From: an uncultured Oscillibacter sp.
GTDB lineage: Bacteria > Bacillota > Clostridia > Oscillospirales > Oscillospiraceae
DNA: 41,415 nucleotides
Direction: 5' to 3'
Assembly: GCA_900544615.1 (NCBI GenBank)
Contig: UQVS01000022.1
Span: 1 to 41,415, forward strand
In this document: piece by piece, positions 31,403 to 40,450 of the stretch
Layout of the letters: each line of letters opens with the position of its first letter
How positions within the stretch are numbered: position 1 is the first letter of the stretch
Notes under the pieces: model-generated
What the model saw: the letters and a program-made list of their open reading frames with translations, nothing else
What the model was told of the DNA's origin: nothing
The model's database searches: none
Program-made: the position numbers and the translations under genes

Positions 31403-32029
31403 TTATTCCGGGAAATCCCGGATCAGCAGCAGGTTCCCCTCTTTCACGGACACCACCGCCGTCTGGCCTGGCAGCACCTCGTTGCTGGTGCCGTACTGGT
31501 AGTCGCAGCGGATTTCTCCGTTATCCAGCGGGAATTTGCAGCCGGTTTCCGTGATCCCTCTGGCCGTGCCGGTGATGTTCACCAGCGAATAGAAGGGATA
31601 TTTGTCCGAAATCTCCGCCGGCTCTGAGCCAATCAGCTCCATCTCCGCATAGTCGTCCACCAGCAGGGCGCGCTTGCCCTGCTCCCGCAGCATGACCAGC
31701 AGGTAGACGTTTACCAGCGTGTGATCCAGCCGCCCGCCGGAGACGCCCACCAGCAGGAAGTCGTCAAAGCCCCGGCGCAGAGCCTCTTTCGCGGCATACA
31801 CCGTGTCGGTGTCGTCTTTTTTCACCGGCAAAACAATAGTCTCCCGGTCGGTCTCCGGCTTTTCGTGGGAGTCGAAGTCTCCGATGATGAGATCCGGCTC
31901 TCTCTCCAGCCCCGCCTGATGCCGCAGGCCGCAGTCGCAGTAAATGAAAAAGTCATCGGGGCGGAAATAGCTTCGAACCCGTTCATATGTTCGGATCTCC
32001 GCGCCGCCGACGATCACGCAGCGTTTCAT
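31403..32029 (-). CDS. thiN: Thiamine diphosphokinase
   Basis: A 208-residue enzyme that transfers pyrophosphate from ATP to thiamine, giving thiamine diphosphate. Family motifs visible are IYCDCGLRH, PDLIIGDFDSHEKP, the acidic KKDDTDTVYAA and GVSGGRLDHTLVN, followed by the C-terminal beta domain with the TSNEVLPGQ stretch. The start at 32029 (MKRCVIVGG) follows AAAGGA. Presence of this gene suggests that thiamine is salvaged as the free vitamin. It is divergent from arcA across a 118-bp gap. Confidence 0.93.
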   Translation of the reverse strand: MKRCVIVGGAEIRTYERVRSYFRPDDFFIYCDCGLRHQAGLEREPDLIIGDFDSHEKPETDRETIVLPVKKDDTDTVYAAKEALRRGFDDFLLVGVSGGRLDHTLVNVYLLVMLREQGKRALLVDDYAEMELIGSEPAEISDKYPFYSLVNITGTARGITETGCKFPLDNGEIRCDYQYGTSNEVLPGQTAVVSVKEGNLLLIRDFPE

Positions 32030-32147
32030 GCGTATCACATCCTTTGTCTGCTATCATACCCCGTTTTTTGCGCCGCCGCAATCTTTTTGCGGATAAAAAC
32101 GAAAAAATCTGAAACCCTAATGACGTAACTGGAAAAGGAGTGATCGT

Positions 32148-33371
32148 ATGGAAACAGGCATCCATAACACCTCTGAGATCGGGCGGCTGCGGAAGGTCAT
32201 GCTGCACCGGCCCGGTCAGGAGCTGGAAAACCTTATGCCGGAATATCTGGAACGGCTGCTGTTTGACGATATCCCCTACCTGAAGGAAGCGCAGGCGGAG
32301 CATGACGCCTTCGCCCAGTGCCTGCGGGACGCCGGGGTGGAGGTGGTGTACCTCATGGATCTGGTGGTAAATTCCCTGACCTCCCCAGAGGCGCGGCAGG
32401 AACTCCTGACGCAGTTTCTGGACGAGGCGGGCCTGCCGGATGAAGCCGCGCGGGACGCCGTGGAGGAGTATCTCTCCGGCATGAACGACCGGGAAATGGT
32501 GGCGGCCATGATGGCTGGCATCCGCCGCAGCGACCTGCGGAAACAGGGCAGCCGGCTCAGCGACCATCTCTCCGCCGTGGACGAGGACTATCCCTTCGCC
32601 GTAGACCCCATGCCCAACCTCTACTTCACCCGCGACCCCTTCGCCACCATCGGCACCGGCGTGTCCATCCACCGGATGCACACCGTTACCCGGAACCGGG
32701 AGACGCTGTTCGGCCGGTTCATCTTTGAGCATAACCCATGGTACAAAAACGCCCCCCGATGGTATGACCGCAGCGCGTCCTCCTCGCTGGAGGGGGGCGA
32801 TATTCTGGTGCTGTCACCCCAGGTGCTGGCGGTGGGAATTTCGGAACGGACCGAGGGGGACTCCATCGACCAGCTGGCGCAGACGGTGCTTTCCCAGAGC
32901 AGGACCTTCCGAAAGGTGCTGGCCTTCAACATTCCCAAGAGCCGCTCCTTCATGCATCTGGACACCGTGTTTACCATGGTGGATCGGGACAAATTCACCG
33001 TGCATCCCAATATTCTCAATGACATCACCGTGTTCGTCATGGAATTGGAGGAGGACGGCCGGATGCAGATCCGGCAGGAGAACGGGCGGCTGGAGGATAT
33101 CCTCAAAGAGCATCTGGGACTTGCACAGGTGACGCTGATCCCCTGCGGGCAGGGTCACACCATCGACGCCGCACGGGAACAGTGGAGCGACGGCAGCAAC
33201 ACGCTGGCCATCGCCCCCGGCGAGGTGGTGGTCTACACCCGGAACTATGTCACCAACCGCTCTCTGGAGGAGGCGGGGATCCGCATCCATGCCATCCCCA
33301 GCGCGGAGCTGAGCCGGGGACGGGGCGGGCCGCGCTGCATGAGTATGCCGCTGATCCGGGATGACCCGTGA
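32148..33371 (+). CDS. arcA: Arginine deiminase
   Basis: 407 residues; hydrolyses arginine to citrulline and ammonia, first step of the energy-yielding arginine deiminase pathway. Guanidine-modifying-enzyme motifs are present: PNLYFTRDPFATIG, SLEGGDILVLSP, FMHLDTVFTMVD (catalytic His) and the C-terminal GGPRCMSMPL with nucleophile C397. AAAAGGAG lies 7 nt before the ATG. It is first of three genes with ornithine carbamoyltransferase and a YfcC-type transporter. Confidence 0.96.
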   Translation: METGIHNTSEIGRLRKVMLHRPGQELENLMPEYLERLLFDDIPYLKEAQAEHDAFAQCLRDAGVEVVYLMDLVVNSLTSPEARQELLTQFLDEAGLPDEAARDAVEEYLSGMNDREMVAAMMAGIRRSDLRKQGSRLSDHLSAVDEDYPFAVDPMPNLYFTRDPFATIGTGVSIHRMHTVTRNRETLFGRFIFEHNPWYKNAPRWYDRSASSSLEGGDILVLSPQVLAVGISERTEGDSIDQLAQTVLSQSRTFRKVLAFNIPKSRSFMHLDTVFTMVDRDKFTVHPNILNDITVFVMELEEDGRMQIRQENGRLEDILKEHLGLAQVTLIPCGQGHTIDAAREQWSDGSNTLAIAPGEVVVYTRNYVTNRSLEEAGIRIHAIPSAELSRGRGGPRCMSMPLIRDDP

Positions 33372-33427
33372 TCCCTTTCCCCGCGTGGAAGCGGACAATC
33401 TGAATTCTGAATGGGAGGAACACCATC

Positions 33428-34426
33428 ATGGCAATCAATCTGAAGGGCCGCAGCTTTCTGACGCTGGCTGATTTTACCCCGGCGGAGATCCGATACCTTC
33501 TGGATCTGGGACACGATCTGAAGGCCAAGCGCCGGGCGGGCGTCTGCGCGCCTACCATGCAGGGCAAGCACATTGTCCTGCTGTTTGAAAAGACCTCCAC
33601 CCGCACCCGCTGCTCCTTTGAGGTGGCGGCAACGCAGGAGGGCGCCCACGTTACCTATCTGGACGCAGGCTCCTCTCAGATGGGCAAAAAGGAGTCTCTG
33701 GAGGACTCCGCCAAGGTGCTGGGACGGTTCTTTGACGGCATCGAGTACCGGGGCTATGACCAGCGTGTGGTGGAGGATCTGGCAAAGTGGTCCGGCGTGC
33801 CGGTGTGGAACGGCCTGACGGACGCCGACCATCCCACCCAGATCCTGGCGGATCTCATGACCATTGAGGAACACTGCAAAAAGCCCCTGAACAAAGTGAA
33901 AGTGGTGTTCCCCGGCGATGTGCGGAACAATATGTGCTATGCGTGGATGATGGGCGCCGCCAAGCTGGGGATGCACTTCGTGGCCATGGGGCCGGAGGAG
34001 CTGGCGCGGCAGATGGATCAGGCGGTGGTGAAATCCACCTTTGCCGAGGCCCGGAAAAACGGCGGCCTCATCGAGATCACCGACCATATGGAGGATCTGA
34101 AGGGCGCCGACGTGATCTACGGGGACGTGTGGGCCTCCATGGGCGAGGAAGCCCAGATCCCGGAGCGGGTGCGGCTGCTCTCCCCCTTCCGGGTGACGGA
34201 GGAGACACTGAAAGCCACGGAGAATCCCGATGTGCTGTACCTCCACTGCCTGCCCTCCTTCCACGATTTTGAAACGAAGATGGCCAAGGAGTGGCACGAA
34301 AAGGGCGTGGACATCCGGGAGGTCACGGACGAGGTGTTCCGCTCCCGCCACAGCGTGGTTTTCGACGAGGCGGAGAATCGGATGCACTCCATCAAGGCCG
34401 TGATGGCAGCCACCATCGGCGCATAA
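33428..34426 (+). CDS. arcB: Ornithine carbamoyltransferase (catabolic)
   Basis: A 332-residue transcarbamylase. Carbamoyl-phosphate binding is shown by KTSTRTRCSFE and HPTQILADLMT; ornithine binding by the DVRNNM stretch and HCLPSFHDFE. Next to arcA it probably runs in the phosphorolysis direction, cleaving citrulline to ornithine and carbamoyl phosphate. The fold cannot by itself separate catabolic from anabolic (argF) forms; context decides. GGAGG lies 8 nt before the ATG, 56 bp after arcA. Confidence 0.95.
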   Translation: MAINLKGRSFLTLADFTPAEIRYLLDLGHDLKAKRRAGVCAPTMQGKHIVLLFEKTSTRTRCSFEVAATQEGAHVTYLDAGSSQMGKKESLEDSAKVLGRFFDGIEYRGYDQRVVEDLAKWSGVPVWNGLTDADHPTQILADLMTIEEHCKKPLNKVKVVFPGDVRNNMCYAWMMGAAKLGMHFVAMGPEELARQMDQAVVKSTFAEARKNGGLIEITDHMEDLKGADVIYGDVWASMGEEAQIPERVRLLSPFRVTEETLKATENPDVLYLHCLPSFHDFETKMAKEWHEKGVDIREVTDEVFRSRHSVVFDEAENRMHSIKAVMAATIGA

Positions 34427-34453
34427 ATCTGCCTGCAAGGAGGGAAGGATCCC

Positions 34454-35839
34454 ATGGAACAGCGCAAATTCCGAATGCCTACGGCCTACACCATCCTGTT
34501 CTGCCTGATCATTCTGGTGGCCGTCACCACATGGTTCATCCCGGCGGGCAGCTATGACTATCTGGACGGCGTTCCCGTCTCCGGCAGCTACCACGCCGTC
34601 GAGCCTGCGCCGCAGGGGGCGGGGGCGGTGCTGAAAGCGGCTTTCAGCGGGTTTTACGATGCGGTGGATGTCTGCGTGTTCATCCTGATGGTCGGCGGCT
34701 TTCTGGGCGTTGTGATGAAAACCGGCGCCATTGATGCCGGGGTCAGCAATGTGATTGCCCGGCTTCAGGGAAAGGAGAGCTGGCTCATTGCCATCCTGAT
34801 GGTGTTCTTTGGCCTCGGCGGCACCACCTACGGGATGTGGGAGGAGACCATGGCGTTCTTTCCCCTCCTGCTGCCGGTTTTCCTGGCGGCTGGTTATGAC
34901 GCGGTGGTGGGGGTGGCGGTGATCCTGCTTGGGGCCGGAGCGGGGGTCATTGCCTCCACGGTGAACCCCTTTGCCACCGGCATCGCAGCAGGCTTTGCCG
35001 GAGTCTCGCTGGGGGACGGCATCCTCTGGCGGATCATCCAGTTTGTGATTTTTGAGGGAATCGCCATCTGGTATGTCTCCGCCTATGCCGCCAGAGTGAA
35101 AAAAGACCCCCGATACTCGGTGGTAGGCATCGGTGCAGGACGTCTCCACGCCGACGTAGGCCGCGTCCAGCCCCTGACGAGACGGCACATCGCCATCCTC
35201 ATCGTCTTTGCCGCGACCTTCCTTGTGATGATTTACGGCGTTATCCCCTTTGACGAAATGGGCCTGCCTTTACCGGTACTGGGCTGGTGGTTCCCGGAAC
35301 TGTCCGCCCTGTTTCTGGTGGGCGGCATTGTGGTGGGGCTGATAGATCGGCTGGGGGAGGTGGAGCTGGCAGAGACCTTCGTTTCCGGCTGCACGGATCT
35401 TCTGGGCGTGGCGTTTATCATCGGCATCAGCCGGGGCATCACCGTGCTGATGAACGACGGCCGTATCACCGACACCATTCTCCACTGGGGGGAAAACGCC
35501 CTGTCCGGGCTGGGAGCCGTGGCCTTTGTGGTGCTGGTGTATCTCATTTACCTGCCGCTGTCCGTGCTGATTCCATCCTCCTCCGGGCTGGCGACCCTGT
35601 CCGTGCCGGTGGTGGCGCCGCTGGGGCAGTTTGCAGGCGTAGGCGGCGATGTGGTGGTCACGGCCTTCCAGTCCGCCTGCGGCCTTGTGAATCTGGTGAC
35701 GCCCACTGCCGCCGTGGTGATGGGGGCGCTGGCGCTGGGACGGATTCCCTACGAAAAATGGCTGAAATTCGTGTGGAAGCTGATCCTGATCTTTCTGCTG
35801 CTGACGGTTCTGCTGCTGATTGCCGCCGCCGTGCTGTGA
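34454..35839 (+). CDS. YfcC-family transporter, probable arginine/ornithine carrier
   Basis: A 461-residue membrane protein with about twelve helices, of the YfcC/C4-dicarboxylate-uptake-like family. It opens with the family-typical RKFRMPTAYTILFCLIILV and WFIPAGSYDY. Further signature stretches are TTYGMWEETMAFFPLLLP and LIPSSSGLATLSVPVVAPL. YfcC proteins are frequent in arginine deiminase clusters where the classical antiporter ArcD is missing, so arginine import against ornithine export is the likely role; this is inference from position. AAGGAGGG lies upstream of the ATG. A terminator ends the operon right after it. Confidence 0.88.
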   Translation: MEQRKFRMPTAYTILFCLIILVAVTTWFIPAGSYDYLDGVPVSGSYHAVEPAPQGAGAVLKAAFSGFYDAVDVCVFILMVGGFLGVVMKTGAIDAGVSNVIARLQGKESWLIAILMVFFGLGGTTYGMWEETMAFFPLLLPVFLAAGYDAVVGVAVILLGAGAGVIASTVNPFATGIAAGFAGVSLGDGILWRIIQFVIFEGIAIWYVSAYAARVKKDPRYSVVGIGAGRLHADVGRVQPLTRRHIAILIVFAATFLVMIYGVIPFDEMGLPLPVLGWWFPELSALFLVGGIVVGLIDRLGEVELAETFVSGCTDLLGVAFIIGISRGITVLMNDGRITDTILHWGENALSGLGAVAFVVLVYLIYLPLSVLIPSSSGLATLSVPVVAPLGQFAGVGGDVVVTAFQSACGLVNLVTPTAAVVMGALALGRIPYEKWLKFVWKLILIFLLLTVLLLIAAAVL

Positions 35840-35844
35840 GTCGG

Positions 35845-35872
35845 CCCCCGCCGCATTTCGCGGCGGGGGTTT
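35845..35872 (+). terminator. Terminator of the arc operon
   Basis: CCCCCGCCGC/GCGGCGGGGG with loop ATTTC, then TTT. Confidence 0.8.
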
Positions 35873-35958
35873 CTGCTGCGGAAGACGGAGTGTGACCGTG
35901 CATATTTCCGCTGCCCGCGCATAAGGATAGAACGCGGACAAACACGGGGAGGTGCGCG

Positions 35959-36909
35959 ATGAAGAGAGCGGTGGCTGCGGCGATGCTGTGCCTGCTTCTG
36001 TCCGGCTGCGGCAGGGGAGGGGACAGCGCTGCATCCGGCGGGCTTTTGGGACGGGCCGCCGGTTTGGACGAATCCGAAACCCTTCTGGTCATTGACGGGC
36101 GGGAGATCCCGGCGTGGCAGTATCTTTACTGGCTGGCGGCGGACTGCCAACAGTTGGAGGCACGCTGCGAGGCGGCGGAAACTCCACTGGACTGGGCCGC
36201 TCCGCTGCCGGACGGCGGTACATATGGGGAACTGGTCAAGGCGGATGCGCTGGCGGATACGGCGCTTTACGCGGCGGTACAGACATGGGCAGAGACCTAC
36301 GGCTGCACACTGACGGCGGAGGAGCGGGCTGCCCTGCCGGAACGGACGTATCCCTTTCTGACGGCGGAGCAGGGGCGTGTCCTGACGGAAACCGGGCAGG
36401 CATACGTCAAACTCTATGCACTTTATCAGGAGCCGGACAGCCCGTTAGCGCCGGCAGAGGGGGAACTGGAGCTTTTTCAGCGAGAATCCGGCCTTCTGCC
36501 GACGGAGCGGATCCTGATTCCCTCAAACGGAGACAGAACGGCGGCGCAGCAGCAGGCAGCGGCACTGTTCGCGCGGCTCAACGCCGCGGCGGATCCCTCT
36601 GCGGAGTTCGATGCGCTGCTGAAAGAGACGGGCGGGGGCGTACTGGCGGATGAGGACTGGACAGATGATCTTCGGGATGCGGCGTCCGCCTTGGAGCCGG
36701 GGCAGATCTCCGGACTGCTGGAAACGGAGGAGGGGGTTTCTATTCTCCGGCGGCTTCCGGCTGACAGCGCGGCGGTGAAAGAGGCGTACTTTGACCAACA
36801 GCTTCAGGACGCGGCCGGACACAGTGAAATCCAATGGACAGACGCCTGCGCTGCACTGAATTCGGAGACCTTTTGGAACGCTGTCAAAAGGGGGGAATCG
36901 ATTGACTGA
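35959..36909 (+). CDS. PrsA/SurA-like parvulin-type lipoprotein
   Basis: 316 residues with a type II signal peptide and lipobox LSGC (Cys 17). The C-terminal part shows the parvulin layout: a first strand TERILIPSNG, a helix with AAALFARLNA, an EFDALLKETG helix and the closing ALEPGQISGLLETEEGVSILRRL, which matches the typical AL-PGEIS-x-V motif. It probably assists folding of secreted proteins outside the membrane as a peptidyl-prolyl isomerase or pure chaperone; key active-site histidines are not obvious, so activity is uncertain. GGAGG lies 7 nt before the ATG. It is monocistronic. Confidence 0.8.
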   Translation: MKRAVAAAMLCLLLSGCGRGGDSAASGGLLGRAAGLDESETLLVIDGREIPAWQYLYWLAADCQQLEARCEAAETPLDWAAPLPDGGTYGELVKADALADTALYAAVQTWAETYGCTLTAEERAALPERTYPFLTAEQGRVLTETGQAYVKLYALYQEPDSPLAPAEGELELFQRESGLLPTERILIPSNGDRTAAQQQAAALFARLNAAADPSAEFDALLKETGGGVLADEDWTDDLRDAASALEPGQISGLLETEEGVSILRRLPADSAAVKEAYFDQQLQDAAGHSEIQWTDACAALNSETFWNAVKRGESID

Positions 36910-36917
36910 CAGCAACT

Positions 36918-36976
36918 TTGTTAAATTTTCGTCAATTTAGACGAAAGTCACAACGGTTTTGTGAAACATTTAACGA
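36918..36976 (+). promoter_or_regulatory. Two Rex-like operators upstream of thiolase
   Basis: TTGTGAAACATTTAACGA (36959-36976) differs from the clostridial Rex consensus TTGTTAA-N4-TTAACAA at two positions. A second element at 36918-36935 has one perfect half-site TTGTTAA and a poor second half. A TTTCGTC/GACGAAA inverted repeat (36927-36946) partly overlaps it. NADH-responsive Rex controls thiolase and butyrate genes in clostridia. Confidence 0.55.
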
Positions 36977-37001
36977 AAATTCGTGAAATGTCAGATTATC
37001 G

Positions 37002-37030
37002 TTGACGCGCCGAGAAAAAACTCCTATAAT
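37002..37030 (+). promoter_or_regulatory. Strong thiolase promoter
   Basis: TTGACG (37002-37007), 17 bp, TATAAT (37025-37030). The leader is about 110 nt and has a small GGCAGG/CCTGCC hairpin (37104-37121). Confidence 0.85.
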
Positions 37031-37147
37031 TTTACTTGCAGCGATAGAAATGAACCCGCTTGATAAAAAATTAACGAGTCATTCCTGCTTCCCTCATAAA
37101 CCCGGCAGGCATTGTCCTGCCTAAAAAACACAAAACGGAGGAACATC

Positions 37148-38404
37148 ATGAAAGAACTTTATGTCGTAAATTGCTGCCGTACCGCCATCGGCTCCTTTGG
37201 CGGCTCCCTGAAGAACACCCCCGCAGTTGACATGGGCGCGATCGTGGTCAAGGAAGCCCTGAAGCGCGCTAATGTCGCTCCCGAGAACGTGGACGAGCTG
37301 ATGTTCGGCTGCATCCTCACTGCCGGCCAGGGCCAGAACCCCGCCCGTCAGGTCTCTGTGAAGGCTGGCATCCCCTATTCCGTTCCCGCTTACACTGTGG
37401 GCATGGTCTGCGGCTCCGGCATGAAGTCCGTCATCGAAGGCGCCCGCTCCATTCTGGCCGGCGACTCCGACATCGTGGTCTGCGGCGGCACCGAGAACAT
37501 GAGCGCCGCTCCCTACACCCTGCCCGACGAGCGCTGGGGCGCCCGCATGAGCGACAAGAAGGTTGTCGACGAGATGATCAAGGACGGCCTGTGGGATGCT
37601 TTCAACAACTATCACATGGGTACCACCGCTGAGAATATCAACGACATCTGGGGCATCACCCGCCGGGAGCAGGACGAGTTCGCCGCTGCTTCTCAGCAGA
37701 AGGCCTGCGCCGCCCGCGATTCCGGCCGTTTCGATGATGAGATCGTTCCCGTCCCCGTGAAGGTGAAGAAGGAGATCGTGGAGTTCAAGCGCGACGAGTA
37801 TCCCAAGGAGGGCGTCACCGCCGACAGCATCGCAAAGCTCCGCGGCGCGTTCCCCGTAAGCCCCGAATCTCCCAATCCTCAGGTTGTCAACACCTTCGAG
37901 CCCACCGGCATCCAGGATGCTGAGGACAAGGGCACTCCCCGCGTGACCGCCGCCAACGCCTCCGGCATCAACGACGGCGCTGCCGCCATCGTGCTGGCTT
38001 CCGGCGAGGCTGTTGAGAAGTACGGCCTGAAGCCCATGGTCAAGCTGATCGGCTGGGGCCAGGGCGGCGTCGATCCCAAGATCATGGGCGTCGGCCCCGT
38101 GGTGGCTTCCCGCGCCGCTATGGCTAAGGCTGGCGTGTCCATCGAGGACATCGATCTGGTCGAGGCTAACGAGGCTTTCGCTGCTCAGTCCATCGCTGTG
38201 GCCCGTGAGCTGCACTTCGATATGAGCAAGGTCAACGTCAACGGCGGCGCCATCGCTCTGGGCCATCCCGTTGGTGCTTCCGGCGCCCGTATCATCGTCA
38301 CCCTGATCCATGAGATGATGAAGCGTGAGGATGCTAAGAAGGGTCTGGCCACCCTGTGCATCGGCGGCGGCATGGGTACCGCTGTCGTGGTGGAGAAGGT
38401 CTGA
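37148..38404 (+). CDS. thlA: Acetyl-CoA acetyltransferase (thiolase)
   Basis: 418 residues; condenses two acetyl-CoA to acetoacetyl-CoA, first step of butyrate formation. Catalytic residues: nucleophile C88 (VCGSGMKS), H373 (GGAIALGHPVGASGAR) and C404 (CIGGGMG), with NEAF at 341-344. The protein is about 25 residues longer than the usual 390-395 because of an insertion at about 235-262 (between LRGAF and VTAANASG, where relatives have a few residues). Codon use is strongly biased towards C-ending codons, a sign of high expression. GGAGG lies 6 nt before the ATG at 37148. No other butyrate-pathway gene follows. Confidence 0.95.
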   Translation: MKELYVVNCCRTAIGSFGGSLKNTPAVDMGAIVVKEALKRANVAPENVDELMFGCILTAGQGQNPARQVSVKAGIPYSVPAYTVGMVCGSGMKSVIEGARSILAGDSDIVVCGGTENMSAAPYTLPDERWGARMSDKKVVDEMIKDGLWDAFNNYHMGTTAENINDIWGITRREQDEFAAASQQKACAARDSGRFDDEIVPVPVKVKKEIVEFKRDEYPKEGVTADSIAKLRGAFPVSPESPNPQVVNTFEPTGIQDAEDKGTPRVTAANASGINDGAAAIVLASGEAVEKYGLKPMVKLIGWGQGGVDPKIMGVGPVVASRAAMAKAGVSIEDIDLVEANEAFAAQSIAVARELHFDMSKVNVNGGAIALGHPVGASGARIIVTLIHEMMKREDAKKGLATLCIGGGMGTAVVVEKV

Positions 38405-38433
38405 TTTTCCTTCGTCATTCCGATGATTCTATG

Positions 38434-38470
38434 ACAAGGGGCTGTGCAATGCACAGCCCCTTGTTTTTTT
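38434..38470 (+). terminator. Terminator after thiolase
   Basis: A perfect 14-bp stem ACAAGGGGCTGTGC/GCACAGCCCCTTGT followed by a run of T. Confidence 0.93.
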
Positions 38471-38588
38471 GCCCGGATCGTTTTATGATACCATCAAACG
38501 GTTTTAACCAGAATCCCATACCCTGCCGTACCCTGCGCGGCGGGATCACGACGGTTCAGACTCATGGCCGGGCAGGGCGGCGGAACGG

Positions 38589-40082
38589 ATGGTTGATATG
38601 CAGAGAAGCAGCGGGATCCTGATGCCGGTATTTTCCCTGCCCTCCCCCTATGGTATTGGCACGCTGGGGCAGGCTGCCCGCACGTTTGTGGATTTTTTGA
38701 AAGCGGCGGGGCAGACATGGTGGCAGATCCTGCCGGTAGGGCCTACCGGCTACGGGGATTCCCCCTATCAGAGCTTTTCAGCCTATGCGGGAAATCCCTA
38801 TCTCATCGATCTGGATCTTCTGCGGGAGGACGGATTGCTGACGCAGGCCGAAATTGACAGCGCTTTCTGGGGGGCTGACCCTGCCAGAGTGGACTATGGG
38901 GCTTTATATCAGAACCGGCTGGCGGTGCTTTCCATCGCCTGCCACCGGGGCTGGGAGCGGGATGCCGAAGCGGTGGCGCAGTTTTCCGCCGAGAATCGGA
39001 ACTGGCTGCCGGATTATGCCCTGTTTATGGCGCTGAAGCAGCATTTTGGCGGAAAGCCGTGGATGCGCTGGCCGGAGGACATTCGCCTTCGCCGGAGGGA
39101 AGCGGTGGAACGGTATCGGAAGGCGCTGTCAGAGGATGTGGCGCTGTTTACCTATCTTCAGTTTCTGTTTTTCCGGCAGTGGGATGCGCTCCGGGCCTAT
39201 GCCGCGGAGCAGGGGGTTCGGATTATCGGCGATTTGCCGATTTATGTGGCCATGGACTCCGCCGATGTGTGGGCGGAGCCTGAAAATTTCCAGCTGGACG
39301 CGCAGCTGACGCCTACAGAGGTGGCCGGCGTGCCGCCGGATTATTTTGCCGCCGACGGGCAGCTGTGGGGCAATCCCCTTTATAACTGGGACGCCATGAA
39401 AGCAGATGGCTTCGGCTGGTGGATCCGCCGGGCGGACGGCGCCCGGCGGCTGTACGACCTTCTGCGGCTGGATCATTTCCGGGGCTTTGAGCGGTATTGG
39501 GCCGTTCCCTATGGAGCGGCTACGGCCCGGAATGGCCGGTGGGTGCAGGGGCCGGGGATGGATCTTCTGCGGGTTCTCACCGGCTGGTTCCCGGATCTCC
39601 GCTTTATTGCCGAGGATCTGGGGCAGCTGACGCCAGAGGTACACGCCCTGCGGGATGCGGCAGGGCTGCCGGGCATGAAGGTGCTGGAATTTGCCTTTGA
39701 CCCGGAGGGGGCAGGGGACTATCTCCCCCATAACCACATTCCCGGCTGCGTCTGCTATACCGGCACCCATGACAATGCGCCGCTGGCCGCGTGGCTGGAG
39801 GAGGCGGCTCCGGCAGAAATTTCCATGGCCGGGGCGTATCTGGGGCTGAATGAGGACGAGGGAGCCGTCTGGGGTATTCTCAGGGGCGGTATGAGTACCG
39901 TAGCGGAGCTGTTTGTGGCGCAGCTTCAGGATTATCTGGAATTGGGCGCGGACAGCCGGATCAATACCCCCGGCGTAGCGGAGGGCAACTGGCAGTGGCG
40001 GCTGCTACCCGGCCAGCTGCCGGATTCGCTGGCGGAGAAGATCCGCACCATGACAAAGCGCTTTGGGCGGCTGGGTGCATAG
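38589..40082 (+). CDS. malQ: 4-alpha-glucanotransferase (amylomaltase)
   Basis: A 497-residue GH77 enzyme that disproportionates maltodextrins and serves maltose/starch or glycogen turnover. The family N-terminus RSSGILMPVFSLPSPYGIG and WWQILPVGPTGYGDSPYQ are clear. Catalytic residues lie in RLDHFRGFERYW (nucleophile Asp), IAEDLGQL (acid/base Glu) and TGTHDNAPL (Asp). Length is normal. Two starts are possible, 38589 and 38598; the first is preferred for its AGGGCGGCGG upstream. No other maltodextrin gene is in view. Confidence 0.95.
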   Translation: MVDMQRSSGILMPVFSLPSPYGIGTLGQAARTFVDFLKAAGQTWWQILPVGPTGYGDSPYQSFSAYAGNPYLIDLDLLREDGLLTQAEIDSAFWGADPARVDYGALYQNRLAVLSIACHRGWERDAEAVAQFSAENRNWLPDYALFMALKQHFGGKPWMRWPEDIRLRRREAVERYRKALSEDVALFTYLQFLFFRQWDALRAYAAEQGVRIIGDLPIYVAMDSADVWAEPENFQLDAQLTPTEVAGVPPDYFAADGQLWGNPLYNWDAMKADGFGWWIRRADGARRLYDLLRLDHFRGFERYWAVPYGAATARNGRWVQGPGMDLLRVLTGWFPDLRFIAEDLGQLTPEVHALRDAAGLPGMKVLEFAFDPEGAGDYLPHNHIPGCVCYTGTHDNAPLAAWLEEAAPAEISMAGAYLGLNEDEGAVWGILRGGMSTVAELFVAQLQDYLELGADSRINTPGVAEGNWQWRLLPGQLPDSLAEKIRTMTKRFGRLGA

Positions 40083-40119
40083 GGATCACGCTGCCTGCTC
40101 ATCGGCGGAATGAAAAATA

Positions 40120-40148
40120 TTGCAAAGCCAACGGGTTTCCACTATAAT
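40120..40148 (+). promoter_or_regulatory. Ferredoxin promoter
   Basis: TTGCAA (40120-40125), 17 bp, TATAAT (40143-40148). Confidence 0.75.
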
Positions 40149-40176
40149 TGCTTTACTTGAAAAGGGGAGATCGAAC

Positions 40177-40365
40177 ATGAACTTGAGCATTGACAAGAGC
40201 CGCTGCATTGGCTGCGGGATGTGCGCCGCCACAGTGCCGGAGGTGTTCCGGGTGGTGGACCATGTGTCCACGGTGCTGGCGCTGCCGAAGCCGGAGCGGA
40301 TGTTCCGGGTGCTGGACGCCGCCAATGGATGCCCGGTGAATGCCATTCGGGCGAAGCGGGATTAA
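40177..40365 (+). CDS. Single-cluster [4Fe-4S] ferredoxin
   Basis: A 62-residue electron carrier with cysteine pattern C10-xx-C13-xx-C16 and C52-P, which binds one [4Fe-4S] cluster. The second cluster of the 2[4Fe-4S] clostridial type is missing, as in the Thermotoga or Desulfovibrio monocluster ferredoxins. GGGGAG lies 7 nt before the ATG at 40177. It has its own promoter and no operon partner; the redox partner cannot be told. Confidence 0.92.
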   Translation: MNLSIDKSRCIGCGMCAATVPEVFRVVDHVSTVLALPKPERMFRVLDAANGCPVNAIRAKRD

Positions 40366-40395
40366 AAAAGAATATGAGAATTTCAGCAAAAATGC

Positions 40396-40424
40396 TTGAC
40401 AATCTGCCGCTATTTTGGTATAGT
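40396..40424 (+). promoter_or_regulatory. Promoter of the tRNA cluster
   Basis: TTGACA (40396-40401), 17 bp, TATAGT (40419-40424), 26 bp before tRNA-Met. Confidence 0.85.
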
Positions 40425-40450
40425 AATTTCTGCCCGTTCGAGGTAATTAT

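Noticed and set aside
33245..35188. A 647-codon minus-strand open frame
   Set aside because: Antisense of arcB and the YfcC-type gene, without start signals.
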